From NCBI GenBank assembly GCA_964645625.1, contig CAZYAI010000007.1, forward strand, positions 1-64,000: a stretch of 64,000 nt of DNA, given 5' to 3'. The translations under genes were made by a program, and so were the position numbers. Below are positions 32,823-41,924 of this stretch, one piece after another; within the stretch, counting starts at the first letter, position 1, and each line of letters begins with the position of its first letter. Origin of the DNA: AB-137-C09 sp964645625 (GTDB taxonomy: Bacteria > Pseudomonadota > Zetaproteobacteria > Mariprofundales > Mariprofundaceae). The notes under the pieces were generated by a model that saw only the letters and a program-made list of their open reading frames with translations, did not search any database and was not told the DNA's origin.

Positions 32823-33524
32823 ATGAAATGGACGAAAGTATTTCTGGCAGCAATGGCAGTACCAGCATTGATGTTTGCTTCTTCAGGCACTGCATGTGCC
32901 AGCGAAGGACATGACGTAGCCTTGAAACAGGCGGTTATTGACGTCACAGACCAAACTCAGATTCGCCGTGGTTTAACGGTGTTTACTGAAGTATGCATGG
33001 GTTGTCACTCAGCTAAATATGTTACGTATAAAGGCTTGATGGACTACCCAGAGATTGGCATCACTCGCGAAGAAGCGGATGAACTACGTGGCGATAAGCC
33101 GCTAACTTCAGGTATGATTACTGACCTTGGTCCAGAAGATGCCGCAATGTCTTATGGCAAGGTACCACCTGATCTATCGTTAATTGTTCCTGGTCGTCGT
33201 GGTGGCGCAGATTATATCTATTCACTGCTTACAGGCTTTGAGCATGACCACGAAGGTAAAGTACCCGATGGCAACTACAATACCTACTTTGTAGGCAACC
33301 GTATTGCCATGCCCGATCCTCTGGGATGGTTGGATCACGACAAGGGTGATGAAGCTGAATTGATTCAGCAAGCGCACGATGTTGCTGCATTCTTAACCTT
33401 TATTGCTGACCCTCATCAAAATGAGCGTCGTTATATTGGTATGTTTGTGATGGGCTTCTTGCTTATCTTGACGCTGGTACTGTACCTACTGAAACGTGAA
33501 ATTTGGAAAGATGTAAAACATTGA
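32823..33524 (+). CDS. petC: Cytochrome c1 of the bc1 complex
   Basis: 233 residues from ATG 32823 with GAGGGGGAG upstream. It has a signal peptide (1-27), the heme motif CMGCH (FTEVCMGCHSAKYVTYKGL), the Met ligand in NRIAMPDPLGW and a C-terminal membrane anchor (about 205-226). It passes electrons from the Rieske centre to soluble or membrane cytochromes. A terminator follows. Confidence 0.95.
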   Translation: MKWTKVFLAAMAVPALMFASSGTACASEGHDVALKQAVIDVTDQTQIRRGLTVFTEVCMGCHSAKYVTYKGLMDYPEIGITREEADELRGDKPLTSGMITDLGPEDAAMSYGKVPPDLSLIVPGRRGGADYIYSLLTGFEHDHEGKVPDGNYNTYFVGNRIAMPDPLGWLDHDKGDEAELIQQAHDVAAFLTFIADPHQNERRYIGMFVMGFLLILTLVLYLLKREIWKDVKH

Positions 33525-33540
33525 TCCGATAACTGAGGAA

Positions 33541-33569
33541 AAAAGCCCGCTGATGCGGGCTTTTTTTTT
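33541..33569 (+). terminator. Terminator of petABC
   Basis: Stem AAAAGCCCGC/GCGGGCTTTT with loop TGAT is followed by a run of nine T from 33561. Confidence 0.93.
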
Positions 33570-33675
33570 GCCCTTTGATTGTGATGCAGATTCCAGCACG
33601 ATGAAATGGTTGTTAGAGTATGCAATTCTTATTTATGGTATCTGGCAAACGCCATCTTCGTTAAGGTGATCTTCA

Positions 33676-36546
33676 ATGGCTAATTATTTTCTTCTATTCC
33701 TCATGTTGTTATCTGGCTTAGCAGGGATTTCTTATGAAATACTCTACGCACGCCTACTGGGTAATATTATTGGCGATCAGTTTGTGGTCTCCGCCTCAAT
33801 TTTAATGACCTTTCTACTCGGCATCGGCTGGGGTTCATTATTAGCGCACCGTCTATGGCGTTATTTATGGCTGATTGAAGCGGCCATTGGTCTTTATGCC
33901 TTGGCGATGGTGGTAGCAATGCCCTCGCTAGAAATACTAATCTACAGCAACACCCTCATGCTGCCTTCTGGATTAACAGGCAGCGTACTGGTCTGTGTGA
34001 TACTACTGTGCATACCTGCTGCGCTGATTGGTTGCAGTGTCCCCCTCTTTTCCACCTACTTAGAACGCCAAGCAGCAGGTTCCGATGCCTTCTCACAAGT
34101 GTACGGCGTGTACAATATTGGTGCTGCATGCACTGCACTAGCAATTGAGTTCTATTTAATTCGCTGGCTGGGCATCAACACCACTGTAACTTTTTTCGCC
34201 ATCATTAATATTGCTGCCGCTATCGGTTTATATCTCGGCTACAGTAAATTACGGACAGTTAATGACACCCATAAGCTGGGGACATCACTGCGCACCGTAA
34301 TCAAGACTGTATCGTGGCAGCGCGCTTGGCCACTGATCTTAGCCAGCATGGCTTCAGCCATATTACAGTTATTTATGCTCAAATATGCAGAATTGGTATT
34401 TGGTCCATTCCGAGAGTCCTTCGCTTTGGTATTATCTATTGTACTATTGGGTATTGTGCTTGGCTCACTATTGGTGCGTTACACCGCAATTTCCTTCTCC
34501 CGATTAATGCTGCTGGCGGTCATCAGCGTGTTAGCCATGCTACTACTGGCTGGTCCAGCGATTTATTTCTATGCCGCCATCTATGAACTCATCAACGTAA
34601 GTTATGTATGGACGGTCGTTGCCAAATGGTTGTGGCTGGCGGGCTTGATGTTGATCCCCGCTACCGCCTTTGGCGCAACCATTCCTGCGTTACTACAACA
34701 CGATGAAGAAGTCAGCCAAGAATCAGGGGTGTTGCTATTTATTTCATCCTGCGCCAACGCAGCAGGCTTTTTATTGATGGTGTTGGTGCTTCACCCGCTT
34801 TTGGACTATGGCGTGCAACTGTTGGTCGTCATTTGCCTAGCAACGCTCGCCCTATTACTCGCCCCCTTAGCTGCCAACAAAACCTTGCACTGGCGCGGAA
34901 CGGTGCTGGCACTGCTATTGTTGGCACTTGCTGGCGGCATATTTAAATACCAATGGGATGAAGACCTATTATATTTGAGCTATACGAGCTACCATGATGT
35001 GGAAACCACACGGGAAAAACGAGAGAAAGTGTCCTTCCCCGACCGTTACAAAGGCTATCAAGATGTGTTTTCAATCAACTGGATTGATGATGACCCTTAT
35101 TTCTTTATTAACGGCTACATCAGCATTCCACTGAATAACTCATCAGAAAAAGTGGTTGGCGGCCTATCCAGCTTATACGCACCACGTTTAGAGCAAGCCT
35201 TGGTATTGGGTTTAGGTAGTGGTGCAACAGCTTCCACCGTTGGATTGTTCTTCGATCATACCGATGTGGTGGAAATCAATCCTGTAGTACGTGAAAACCT
35301 CTTCCGCATGTCAAAATGGAATTATGATATTGAGCATAACGATAAGGTAAACATCATCGTTGATGATGCTATTCATGATATGAAGTCACGCCACCAACAA
35401 TATGACCTGATCCTTAACACGGTAACCACCCCGCTCTATTTCAGCTCATCGAAGCTCTACACCACCGACTTTTTCAAGACGGTCAAACAACGCTTAAAAC
35501 CTGACGGCGTATATGTCACATGGATGGATTCACGTATCGGCGATATTGGCGCAGATATTGTACTACGGAGTATGAAATCCAGCTTCCCACACTGCGCGCT
35601 ATTGTATATCAAATCTTCTTACTTTTTATTGGTCGCCTCTGACAAGCCCATTCTCAATCAACAGGGCGAGACGGTGGTTAATCATCCGCTGTTTAAAAAG
35701 GACATGATGAATCGCTATGGCATTGTTAGTACGTGGTTGCCTTATCAATTATTAACCAGCAACGCATACCAACTGATTGGTGAAAAAGACGGTGCGGTAA
35801 ATTCCTCCGACCAACCTGTTTTAGAGTACGAAATGGCACACCTGCGCGAGACAGGTGTACCTCAGATGAAGCGACGTTTATCAGCAGCTATGAATTTGGA
35901 TGATATAGCCAAGAGCGCGGGTCATGCTATTACCGAAGCATTCCCTGCTGATGCTGTTATGCATGCGAAGAAGCGGATTGGCAAATCTATGTTATACCGC
36001 CGTCTAAACTACCTGTCTGAGCGAAGCATCCATTACCATGACAAACAAGCATTGGCCGAACTTGAACGCCGCAAAATACGCGTAGAGGTAGCCCCAACCG
36101 CGCGCAATATGCATCGTTATGGTTATCAGTTAATGCAAGTGGATCGGCATAATGATGCTATTGCTGCTTTTGACCGCACCTTAGCATTAGATCCAAATTT
36201 TGATGATGCACCGTACAATAAAGCAATCGTATTAGAGAAAATAGGAAAGATAGACGAAGCGCAAGCAGCCTACCATGTCGAGCTAGCGATTGACCCAGTG
36301 GACATTGACGCATTATACCGCCTAGGGCGTTTATTGTATCGTCAAGGTCAGTATCAACAATCATTAGATTTATTTGAACAAGCTTTATCAAACAATAGCA
36401 CTGATGATGTCGCACGGAATCTATTGTTTTACCGCGCCTTGGATCAAAAGGCTTTAGGGCAATTGAAGGCAGCAGCTCAAAGCATGAAGTTATACCTTGA
36501 TCGCGGTGGTATTGAGGATCTTAGTAAAACGCTATTGGGTCGCTAA
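33676..36546 (+). CDS. Membrane spermidine-synthase-like protein with C-terminal TPRs
   Basis: 956 residues. About 12 membrane helices (1-430) begin LLSGLAGISYEILYARLLG, the start typical of membrane-fused spermidine-synthase-like proteins. A methyltransferase-fold domain follows (about 440-690: ALVLGLGSGATASTVGLFF, VVEINPVVREN, VNIIVDDAIHDMKS, YDLILNTVTTPLY, YTTDFFKTVKQRLKPDGVYVTW). TPRs occupy about 810-950 (RYGYQLMQVDRHNDAIAAFDRTL, APYNKAIVLEKIGKIDEA). The Asp of VTTPLYFSS where spermidine synthase has catalytic Asp (D-x-x-D-P) is missing, so polyamine synthesis is doubtful. Role unknown. It is a single gene between petC and the kinase. Confidence 0.8.
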   Translation: MANYFLLFLMLLSGLAGISYEILYARLLGNIIGDQFVVSASILMTFLLGIGWGSLLAHRLWRYLWLIEAAIGLYALAMVVAMPSLEILIYSNTLMLPSGLTGSVLVCVILLCIPAALIGCSVPLFSTYLERQAAGSDAFSQVYGVYNIGAACTALAIEFYLIRWLGINTTVTFFAIINIAAAIGLYLGYSKLRTVNDTHKLGTSLRTVIKTVSWQRAWPLILASMASAILQLFMLKYAELVFGPFRESFALVLSIVLLGIVLGSLLVRYTAISFSRLMLLAVISVLAMLLLAGPAIYFYAAIYELINVSYVWTVVAKWLWLAGLMLIPATAFGATIPALLQHDEEVSQESGVLLFISSCANAAGFLLMVLVLHPLLDYGVQLLVVICLATLALLLAPLAANKTLHWRGTVLALLLLALAGGIFKYQWDEDLLYLSYTSYHDVETTREKREKVSFPDRYKGYQDVFSINWIDDDPYFFINGYISIPLNNSSEKVVGGLSSLYAPRLEQALVLGLGSGATASTVGLFFDHTDVVEINPVVRENLFRMSKWNYDIEHNDKVNIIVDDAIHDMKSRHQQYDLILNTVTTPLYFSSSKLYTTDFFKTVKQRLKPDGVYVTWMDSRIGDIGADIVLRSMKSSFPHCALLYIKSSYFLLVASDKPILNQQGETVVNHPLFKKDMMNRYGIVSTWLPYQLLTSNAYQLIGEKDGAVNSSDQPVLEYEMAHLRETGVPQMKRRLSAAMNLDDIAKSAGHAITEAFPADAVMHAKKRIGKSMLYRRLNYLSERSIHYHDKQALAELERRKIRVEVAPTARNMHRYGYQLMQVDRHNDAIAAFDRTLALDPNFDDAPYNKAIVLEKIGKIDEAQAAYHVELAIDPVDIDALYRLGRLLYRQGQYQQSLDLFEQALSNNSTDDVARNLLFYRALDQKALGQLKAAAQSMKLYLDRGGIEDLSKTLLGR

Positions 36547-36599
36547 TTTGTATCGCAGCTAACGGGCATGGCGCAACAGTATTTATAAACCATTCAGGT

Positions 36600-36662
36600 T
36601 AAGAGCCGATATCCAGTCTTACGCTTGTTCTCTGGATTGCGGATCAAATCCGCAATGACGTA
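36600..36662. repeat. Dispersed GGATTGCGGATCAAATCCGCAATGACG repeat
   Basis: The unit at 36634-36661 is an imperfect palindrome around GGATCAAATCC, preceded by ATATCCAGTCTT as at 9262-9273. Related copies lie at 8061-8090, 9311-9335 and 44322-44349. It is non-coding. Confidence 0.7.
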
Positions 36663-36706
36663 TTACCACTCAAAAAAGTCACTTATATAACCATGCGTGC
36701 GCATCA

Positions 36707-38200
36707 TCAGTTAAGAGAAGACCTTGGCCAATGATTGCTGTGATGCAAGATGATGAGGTCATCATCTTGCGGTGTACTGCATTGTTGCCACTGTTGTCGC
36801 ACTATCGCTTCATCCGCATCAGAAACATCCCTGCCCTCCGCTGTACGTTGACGAATGTGTGCTAAAACCTGTTCCCGTGGCGGATCCAGCCAATACATCG
36901 TGAGTGTTACACCGTGTTGTGCCGCCAGTTGGCGCGCCTTATTTCGCCATGAGGCAGCAATAAATGTCGCATCTAGGATCACCGAACAACCCGCAGCCAA
37001 AGCACGGTCTGCTGCATCAAAGAGTGCGGTACAAGTATGCTGATTCATGCGCTTTCCATACAAAGGAAACGCGGCGTAATGTTCGGCATGCAAACGTTTG
37101 CGTAGTGCATCGGAACGAATCACTACCGCCTGTTCAACACCACAGCCCAGTAAAGAAAGATAGCTTTTGCCACTACCCGAGAAACCAGCAACAACAAATA
37201 ATTGTGGCGAATGCTGCGCTAATGCTGCTTGCGCATACTGCCAATAAGCATGACTGATGCTTTGTTGCTGCACAGCTTGTGCGCCACCGTCGCAAGCCTC
37301 TTCCTGCAAATGCGTCACCTTGGCGCGCACTGCTGCACGGTAGGCAAGATACAATGGCAACAGCTTTAAGCCACTGTAGTCGTCGCTCTGCTCCAAATAA
37401 CGAGACAAAAATCGCATAGCAAGATCAGAACGACCGCGCATACCACAGTCCATGACCAAAAAAGCAGCGTCATTGAGCGTATCAATCACACTGTAATCAT
37501 CGTTAAACTCAATGCAATCAAAGGCAGTCGGCTGATTACGAAAAAGGGCGATATTAGCCAAATGATAATCACCATGACAATGGCACACATAACCGTCATG
37601 GTGTCGTTGCTGCAGAGCCTTTTGCTGTGCGAGATAAGCCGCCTTCCAGCATTCCTCCACTTGAGCCACCATAGGATGACTCGCACGGCAACATTCAATA
37701 TTATCTTGCATATGACGATACAACAAAGCACTGGCATCCCACCCTTCGCTGGCGCGCACGGCTGTTTGATGTTGTCGCGCTAAATGATGCGCCAACACAT
37801 CCACCCAATAAGGGTCAAAAGTTCCTTGCTCCATGCGATGTAAGAATACATCAGCTTGATCGAATTGATGCATTTGCAGGCAATAATCGACGACTTCACC
37901 CTTGCCGCCCACAACATAGCGACCCTCGTCATGATTGATTGTCAGCACTTGCAGGTAAAGATCGGGACTGTACAAACGATTCCGTTCATATTCACGCCGA
38001 CAAAAATAATGACGTTGTTGCAGCGTACTAAAATCGAGAAAGCTAAACCGAACAGGCTTTTTAATCTTATAGGCATAATCACCCGTTAAGATAACCCAAG
38101 AGATATGCGTTTCTTGCAAAGCAATATGGCGCACAGGGTGAGCATAAGAGTCAGCCAACAACAAACCCTGAATCATCGCTGGGTAATGAGCTTTAACCAT
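36707..38200 (-). CDS. Aminoglycoside-phosphotransferase-like / P-loop kinase fusion
   Basis: 497 residues from ATG 38200 with AAGGGG upstream. The N-terminal APH-like domain (about 1-320) has ILTGDYAYKIKKPVRFSFLDF, CHCHGDYHLANIALF (catalytic His-Gly-Asp) and FDCIEFND. The C-terminal AAA/zeta-like kinase (about 325-490) has GFSGSGKSYLSL (P-loop), VVIRSDALRKRL and GCSVILDATF (Walker B). This architecture is widespread and its substrate unknown. The name does not imply antibiotic resistance. Confidence 0.85.
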   Translation of the reverse strand: MVKAHYPAMIQGLLLADSYAHPVRHIALQETHISWVILTGDYAYKIKKPVRFSFLDFSTLQQRHYFCRREYERNRLYSPDLYLQVLTINHDEGRYVVGGKGEVVDYCLQMHQFDQADVFLHRMEQGTFDPYWVDVLAHHLARQHQTAVRASEGWDASALLYRHMQDNIECCRASHPMVAQVEECWKAAYLAQQKALQQRHHDGYVCHCHGDYHLANIALFRNQPTAFDCIEFNDDYSVIDTLNDAAFLVMDCGMRGRSDLAMRFLSRYLEQSDDYSGLKLLPLYLAYRAAVRAKVTHLQEEACDGGAQAVQQQSISHAYWQYAQAALAQHSPQLFVVAGFSGSGKSYLSLLGCGVEQAVVIRSDALRKRLHAEHYAAFPLYGKRMNQHTCTALFDAADRALAAGCSVILDATFIAASWRNKARQLAAQHGVTLTMYWLDPPREQVLAHIRQRTAEGRDVSDADEAIVRQQWQQCSTPQDDDLIILHHSNHWPRSSLN

Positions 38201-38238
38201 AACGTACCCCTTTTTCAACTATCATCAAGCTGAGGAAA

Positions 38239-38362
38239 CGTAATGATTCACACCACCTCTGTTTTTTTGCCATCAAGGCGAAAGCGCGCAGTTTACGCTC
38301 TGGTAAATGAGCACTTTTAACGCTGAGGGCGGAAAAATCAGTGGAGGGTGTGAACGATTACG
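38239..38362. repeat. MITE-like element with 16-bp imperfect inverted ends
   Basis: CGTAATGATTCACACC (38239-38254) is mirrored by GGTGTGAACGATTACG (38347-38362), 14 of 16 bases matching. The interior is non-coding on both strands, though the minus strand keeps codon-like stretches resembling the tail of a transposase. It occupies most of the gap between the kinase and tadA. Confidence 0.55.
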
Positions 38363-38437
38363 AGGAAACCATGATATTGACCGTCACATAAGCAAGCAAT
38401 AGCTTGTTACGATGTTGATCTTTAGCTGTACCAAACG

Positions 38438-38962
38438 ATGAATACCCCTCCATTGGATCATGAGGCATATATGCGCCTTGCCTTAGCGCAAGCGGAATTG
38501 GCTGCGGCTTGTGGTGAAGTACCTGTAGGTGCGGTGTTGGTGCTAACCGATGGACAGGTTTTTGCTTCGCATAACCACCCAATCGCTGCACATGACCCCA
38601 GTGCACATGCAGAGGTTCGCGTTATTCGCCAAGCTTGCAAACAGATAAAAAACTATCGTCTAACGGGCGCGCGTTTATACGTAACCTTGGAGCCCTGTAT
38701 TATGTGCGCTGGTTTGCTACTGAACAGCCGCGTTCAACAATTATATTATGGTGCCAGTGAACCCAAAACAGGTGCTGTTGATTCCTTATACCAAGTATTA
38801 TGCGATCAACGTTTAAACCATCAACTTATAGTAGAGAAAGGACTGTTAGCTGACGAATCATCTGCCCTACTCAAACATTTCTTTCGCCAACGCAGGAACA
38901 AAAAAAAGGCACCCCCGAAGGGATGCCTTGTTGAGTCATACAGTAAACTTACTGACCGCTAA
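38438..38962 (+). CDS. tadA: tRNA-specific adenosine deaminase
   Basis: 174 residues. It deaminates A34 of tRNA-Arg to inosine. The zinc site is clear: HAEVRVIRQA (His, catalytic Glu) and EPCIMCAGLLL (Cys pair), with NHPIAAHDPSAHAE and GASEPKTGAVDS typical of TadA. The core ends near residue 152. The last ~20 residues (KKKAPPKGCLVESYSKLTDR) are read through the terminator stem of the opposing gene, and the stop falls inside that gene's 3' end. The tail is probably a by-product of a lost earlier stop. Confidence 0.93.
   Translation: MNTPPLDHEAYMRLALAQAELAAACGEVPVGAVLVLTDGQVFASHNHPIAAHDPSAHAEVRVIRQACKQIKNYRLTGARLYVTLEPCIMCAGLLLNSRVQQLYYGASEPKTGAVDSLYQVLCDQRLNHQLIVEKGLLADESSALLKHFFRQRRNKKKAPPKGCLVESYSKLTDR
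38900..38927 (-). terminator. Terminator of the repeat-rich secreted protein gene
   Basis: On the minus strand the RNA forms GGCAUCCC-UUCG-GGGGUGCC (one U-G pair) followed by eight U. It is a UUCG-tetraloop terminator 22 bp past the stop at 38949, lying inside the tadA coding sequence. Confidence 0.88.
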
Positions 38963-39792
38963 TTTCGCGGAAAGAGCTTCCTGAAGCACCATTACCAGCA
39001 GCACCAGCATTGTTGATCAATGTCAATGTAGGGTTAGCACCACCTGTACTATTGTACAGTTGACCTGCACCACCAGTGATACATGTGCAGCTTACACCAG
39101 GTGTTGTCGCTGCAGCAGAGTCCTTGCTAGATTTGCCATTGTCATCGGACTTGCCACTCTTGTCTGACTTACCGTTATCATCGGACTTACCATTATCGCC
39201 TGACTTACCATTATCGCCTGACTTACCGTTATCGCCTGACTTACCGTTGTCGTCTGACTTGCCGTTAGATTTATTGTCATCAGACTTGCCACTCTTGTCT
39301 GACTTACCGTTGTCACTACTTGTTGTAGTGGTGGTAGTTGTGTTCACGCATGCAGGGTCACATACACACACGGTACCAGCAGGGTATGCACAGGTACTGC
39401 TAGAGCTATCATCAGACTTGTCACCTGACTTGTCGTCGGACTTGTCACCTGACTTGTCACCTGACTTGTCACCTGACTTGTCACCTGACTTGTCGGACTT
39501 ATCATCAGATTTGCTAGATTTGTCATCAGACGAGCTATCTACACAAGCACCCTCTGTATCAGNNNNNNNNNNNNNNNNNNNNNNNNNNNNNNNNNNNNNN
39601 NNNNNNNNNNNNNNNNNNNNNNNNNNNNNNNNNNNNNNNNNNNNNNNNNNNNNNNNNNNNNNCAGTTCCACCTTCACTGCTATTATGATGACAAATCGTC
39701 ACCTTCTCACTCTTAGCAGAAGCGGTTGTAACACCGAATCCCATCACCAAAAAAAGAGACAACATCAGCGATATAACTGATTTAATATACAT
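38949..39792 (-). CDS. Secreted Asp/Lys/Ser/Gly-repeat protein, interrupted by an assembly gap
   Basis: The start at 39792 has AGGAGG upstream. A signal peptide (1-26, ...GVTTASAKSEK) is followed by KVTICHHNSSEGG, then 100 N. After the gap come Asp/Lys/Ser/Gly repeats (DKSGDKSGDKSGDKSGDK), a Cys-rich spacer (CAYPAGTVCVCDPACVN), a Thr run, further NGKSDDNGKSGD-type repeats and a C-terminal part with TPGVSCTCITGG. The two sides are in different frames only because 100 N is not a multiple of three; the true gap length is unknown. The protein is probably extracellular and metal- or mineral-interacting. No function is recognised. Confidence 0.78.
39563..39662. other. 100-N assembly gap
   Basis: Exactly 100 undetermined bases inside a repeat-rich gene. 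The round number indicates a scaffold join of unknown size, most likely caused by the repeats. Confidence 0.98.
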
Positions 39793-40328
39793 ATCTTATC
39801 CTCCTAATTCACGCATTGTTGATATACATGGCGTTTAATATAATGCGACAATGTATATTCAAGCCCTTCCGAATGTCAACCACCAAGCAGGCCTGCTGCA
39901 TCATCGTGCCACACGGTAGCAACCTCCCCTCACAAAAACTGTGATAAGCATCACAAGCAGCCACTGCCTCTACTCATTGACCACCATGTGGTCGGGGTTA
40001 GCATACCGCCGCGCTAGACAAGCCAAGATATGTAAACTGGACAGTTCATAAACCATCGTGATGATTGCATAAAGCTCCTTATTTACAAGGGCAAAAAAGC
40101 AAAAGAGGCGCGACAGTATGCATGAACCATTCAAGGTCAACGCTGACTTCGTCAGGTCAAGAAGCCGTGCAAGCCGCATGACAGCGATACTGAGCCTGCC
40201 CTCCGTGCTACACTAGCGGATGCTGAGGCAAGATTACACGCAACTGCTTTGGCCACCCTGTACACTTGGGTACTGGTGTTGCAGCAGCGCAGCAAGTACT
40301 CGCGAACGATTCAAAAAGGTTTGATATT
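39793..40328. other. Long intergenic region between the repeat protein and serA
   Basis: No supported gene. It holds the CRP-like box at 39940-39955 and the leader of serA. A 69-codon minus-strand frame at 39970-40179 has no ribosome-binding site and looks accidental. Promoter elements of serA are not clear. Confidence 0.5.
39940..39955. promoter_or_regulatory. CRP/FNR-family palindrome TGTGATAAGCATCACA
   Basis: A perfect TGTGA-N6-TCACA match, about 150 bp upstream of the repeat-rich secreted protein gene. A close relative (GGTGATAAGGATCACA) lies at 54009-54024 upstream of another exported protein. Confidence 0.6.
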
Positions 40329-41924
40329 ATGAGTATACCCCGCGTCTGGATTGCAGACAAAATGAGTGCCCGCGCCGCCGATGTATTTCGCGCACGCGGT
40401 GTGGAGGTCGATTACCGACCTGGTTTAAGCGATGCTGAAAAACTGGCTATTGCAGATCAATATGACGGTATTGCTGTCCGCTCATCCACCCACTTAAAAA
40501 ATGACTTGTTAGCTGCGGCAAGCAAGGTCAAAGTGATTGGTCGCGCTGGCATTGGTGTCGATAATGTTGATATTGAAGCCTGCTCCCGCCGTGGTGTCGT
40601 AGTGATGAACACCCCTTTTGGCAACACCATCACCACGGCCGAATTGGCCATTGCACATATTGTCTCGGCAGCACGCATGATTCCCCACGCCAGTGCCTCA
40701 ACCAAAGCTGGTTTATGGGAAAAGTCGCGCTTCATGGGCATGGAGCTAACAGGGAAAAATGCAGGTGTTATTGGTGCTGGGAATATCGGAGCTATCGTCT
40801 GCAACCGCCTAAAAGGTCTGCACATGAACGTCTATGTCTATGATCCTTTTATTTCTGATGCTCGCGCTGCCGACATGGGAGTACACAAGGTTGCAACCGT
40901 AGCTGAACTGGCATCGTTGGTGGATGTACTAACCATTCACGTCCCATTATTGGATGTAACACGCAACCTCATTGATGAATCAATCATCGGTTTAATGAAG
41001 CCAGGTAGCATACTCGTGAACTGCGCCCGTGGTGGTATTGTTGACGAAGCAGCGTTGTACCAAGCCTGCAAATCAGGGCATTTGCGCGCCGCAGCACTGG
41101 ATGTGTATGAGCAAGAGCCAGCGCGTGACAACCCACTATTTACTCTGGACAACGTCTATTGTACGCCACATATCGGCGCATCTACCGATGAGGCACAAGA
41201 AAATGTTGCCGTTCAAGTTGCTGAGCAAATGGCAGATTATCTGCTGAACGGCAGCATCAGCAATGCAGTCAACGTCCCCTCCCTTTCTGGTGCTGAGGCA
41301 GAGCAACTGGCACCGTATAGCGACTTGGCACTGCGCTTAGGGCAGTTTATGGGTCAGTGGCTAGAACCAGGTTATAGTCAGGTTACCATAGAGTTTGAAG
41401 GTCACGTTGCAGGACTTAACCGTAAACCATTGATTAACGCCGTACTACAGGGATTATTGTCCCAAAGCATGGATGAGGTCAACGCGGTAAACGCAGGAAT
41501 GATCGCCCGTGAACGCGGCATTGAACTGATTGAACAAGCCCGCGAAGCATCCGACCCCTTCACCACGCTGATCCGTTTGATTGTACGCGGTGACCATGGT
41601 GAACATTGCGTTTCTGGTACACTGTTTGATGGTCACCACCCTCGTTTAGTCAGCTTGGATCATTGCGATATCGAGCTTGCCCCCGAAGGCGAGATGATCT
41701 TCCTGCAAAACTTAGACAAACCAGGCGTCATCGCCTCCGTAGGTGCTATTTTGGCGCATTACGATATCAATATTGGGGACTTCCGCCTTGGTCGCAGCAA
41801 AAGCCATGATTACGCGGTATCGTTGGTCAGCGTCGATACACGACCATCTGCCGAAGTATGCGAACGCCTCAACAAACTCGAAAATATGATGTGTGTACGT
41901 CATATTGCATTGGACGCGCTGTGA
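40329..41924 (+). CDS. serA: D-3-phosphoglycerate dehydrogenase
   Basis: 531 residues from ATG 40329, the long form with an intervening domain and an ACT domain. It commits 3-phosphoglycerate to serine synthesis. Motifs are VIGRAGIGVDNVD, NTPFGNTITTAELAIA, the NAD-binding GVIGAGNIGAIV, NCARGGIVDEAAL, the catalytic His/Glu in CTPHIGASTDEAQ and a C-terminal ACT (about 455-531, LQNLDKPGVIASVGAIL). The stop overlaps the hisZ start (GTGA). Confidence 0.96.
   Translation: MSIPRVWIADKMSARAADVFRARGVEVDYRPGLSDAEKLAIADQYDGIAVRSSTHLKNDLLAAASKVKVIGRAGIGVDNVDIEACSRRGVVVMNTPFGNTITTAELAIAHIVSAARMIPHASASTKAGLWEKSRFMGMELTGKNAGVIGAGNIGAIVCNRLKGLHMNVYVYDPFISDARAADMGVHKVATVAELASLVDVLTIHVPLLDVTRNLIDESIIGLMKPGSILVNCARGGIVDEAALYQACKSGHLRAAALDVYEQEPARDNPLFTLDNVYCTPHIGASTDEAQENVAVQVAEQMADYLLNGSISNAVNVPSLSGAEAEQLAPYSDLALRLGQFMGQWLEPGYSQVTIEFEGHVAGLNRKPLINAVLQGLLSQSMDEVNAVNAGMIARERGIELIEQAREASDPFTTLIRLIVRGDHGEHCVSGTLFDGHHPRLVSLDHCDIELAPEGEMIFLQNLDKPGVIASVGAILAHYDINIGDFRLGRSKSHDYAVSLVSVDTRPSAEVCERLNKLENMMCVRHIALDAL

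Noticed and set aside
36707..38200. An antibiotic resistance aminoglycoside phosphotransferase
   Set aside because: The APH-like domain is fused to a P-loop kinase, an architecture common in environmental bacteria without any shown resistance role.
39181..39510. The regular short repeats as a CRISPR array
   Set aside because: The units are 12-15 bp codon repeats without unique spacers and lie in frame within a coding sequence.
39076..39780. A long plus-strand frame (Leu/Pro/Asp/Ser repeats) across the gap
   Set aside because: It is the reverse reading of the repeat-rich secreted protein gene, whose minus-strand frame has a signal peptide, ribosome-binding site and terminator.
39970..40179. 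A 69-codon minus-strand frame upstream of serA
   Set aside because: It has no ribosome-binding site or recognisable domain and lies in intergenic DNA.
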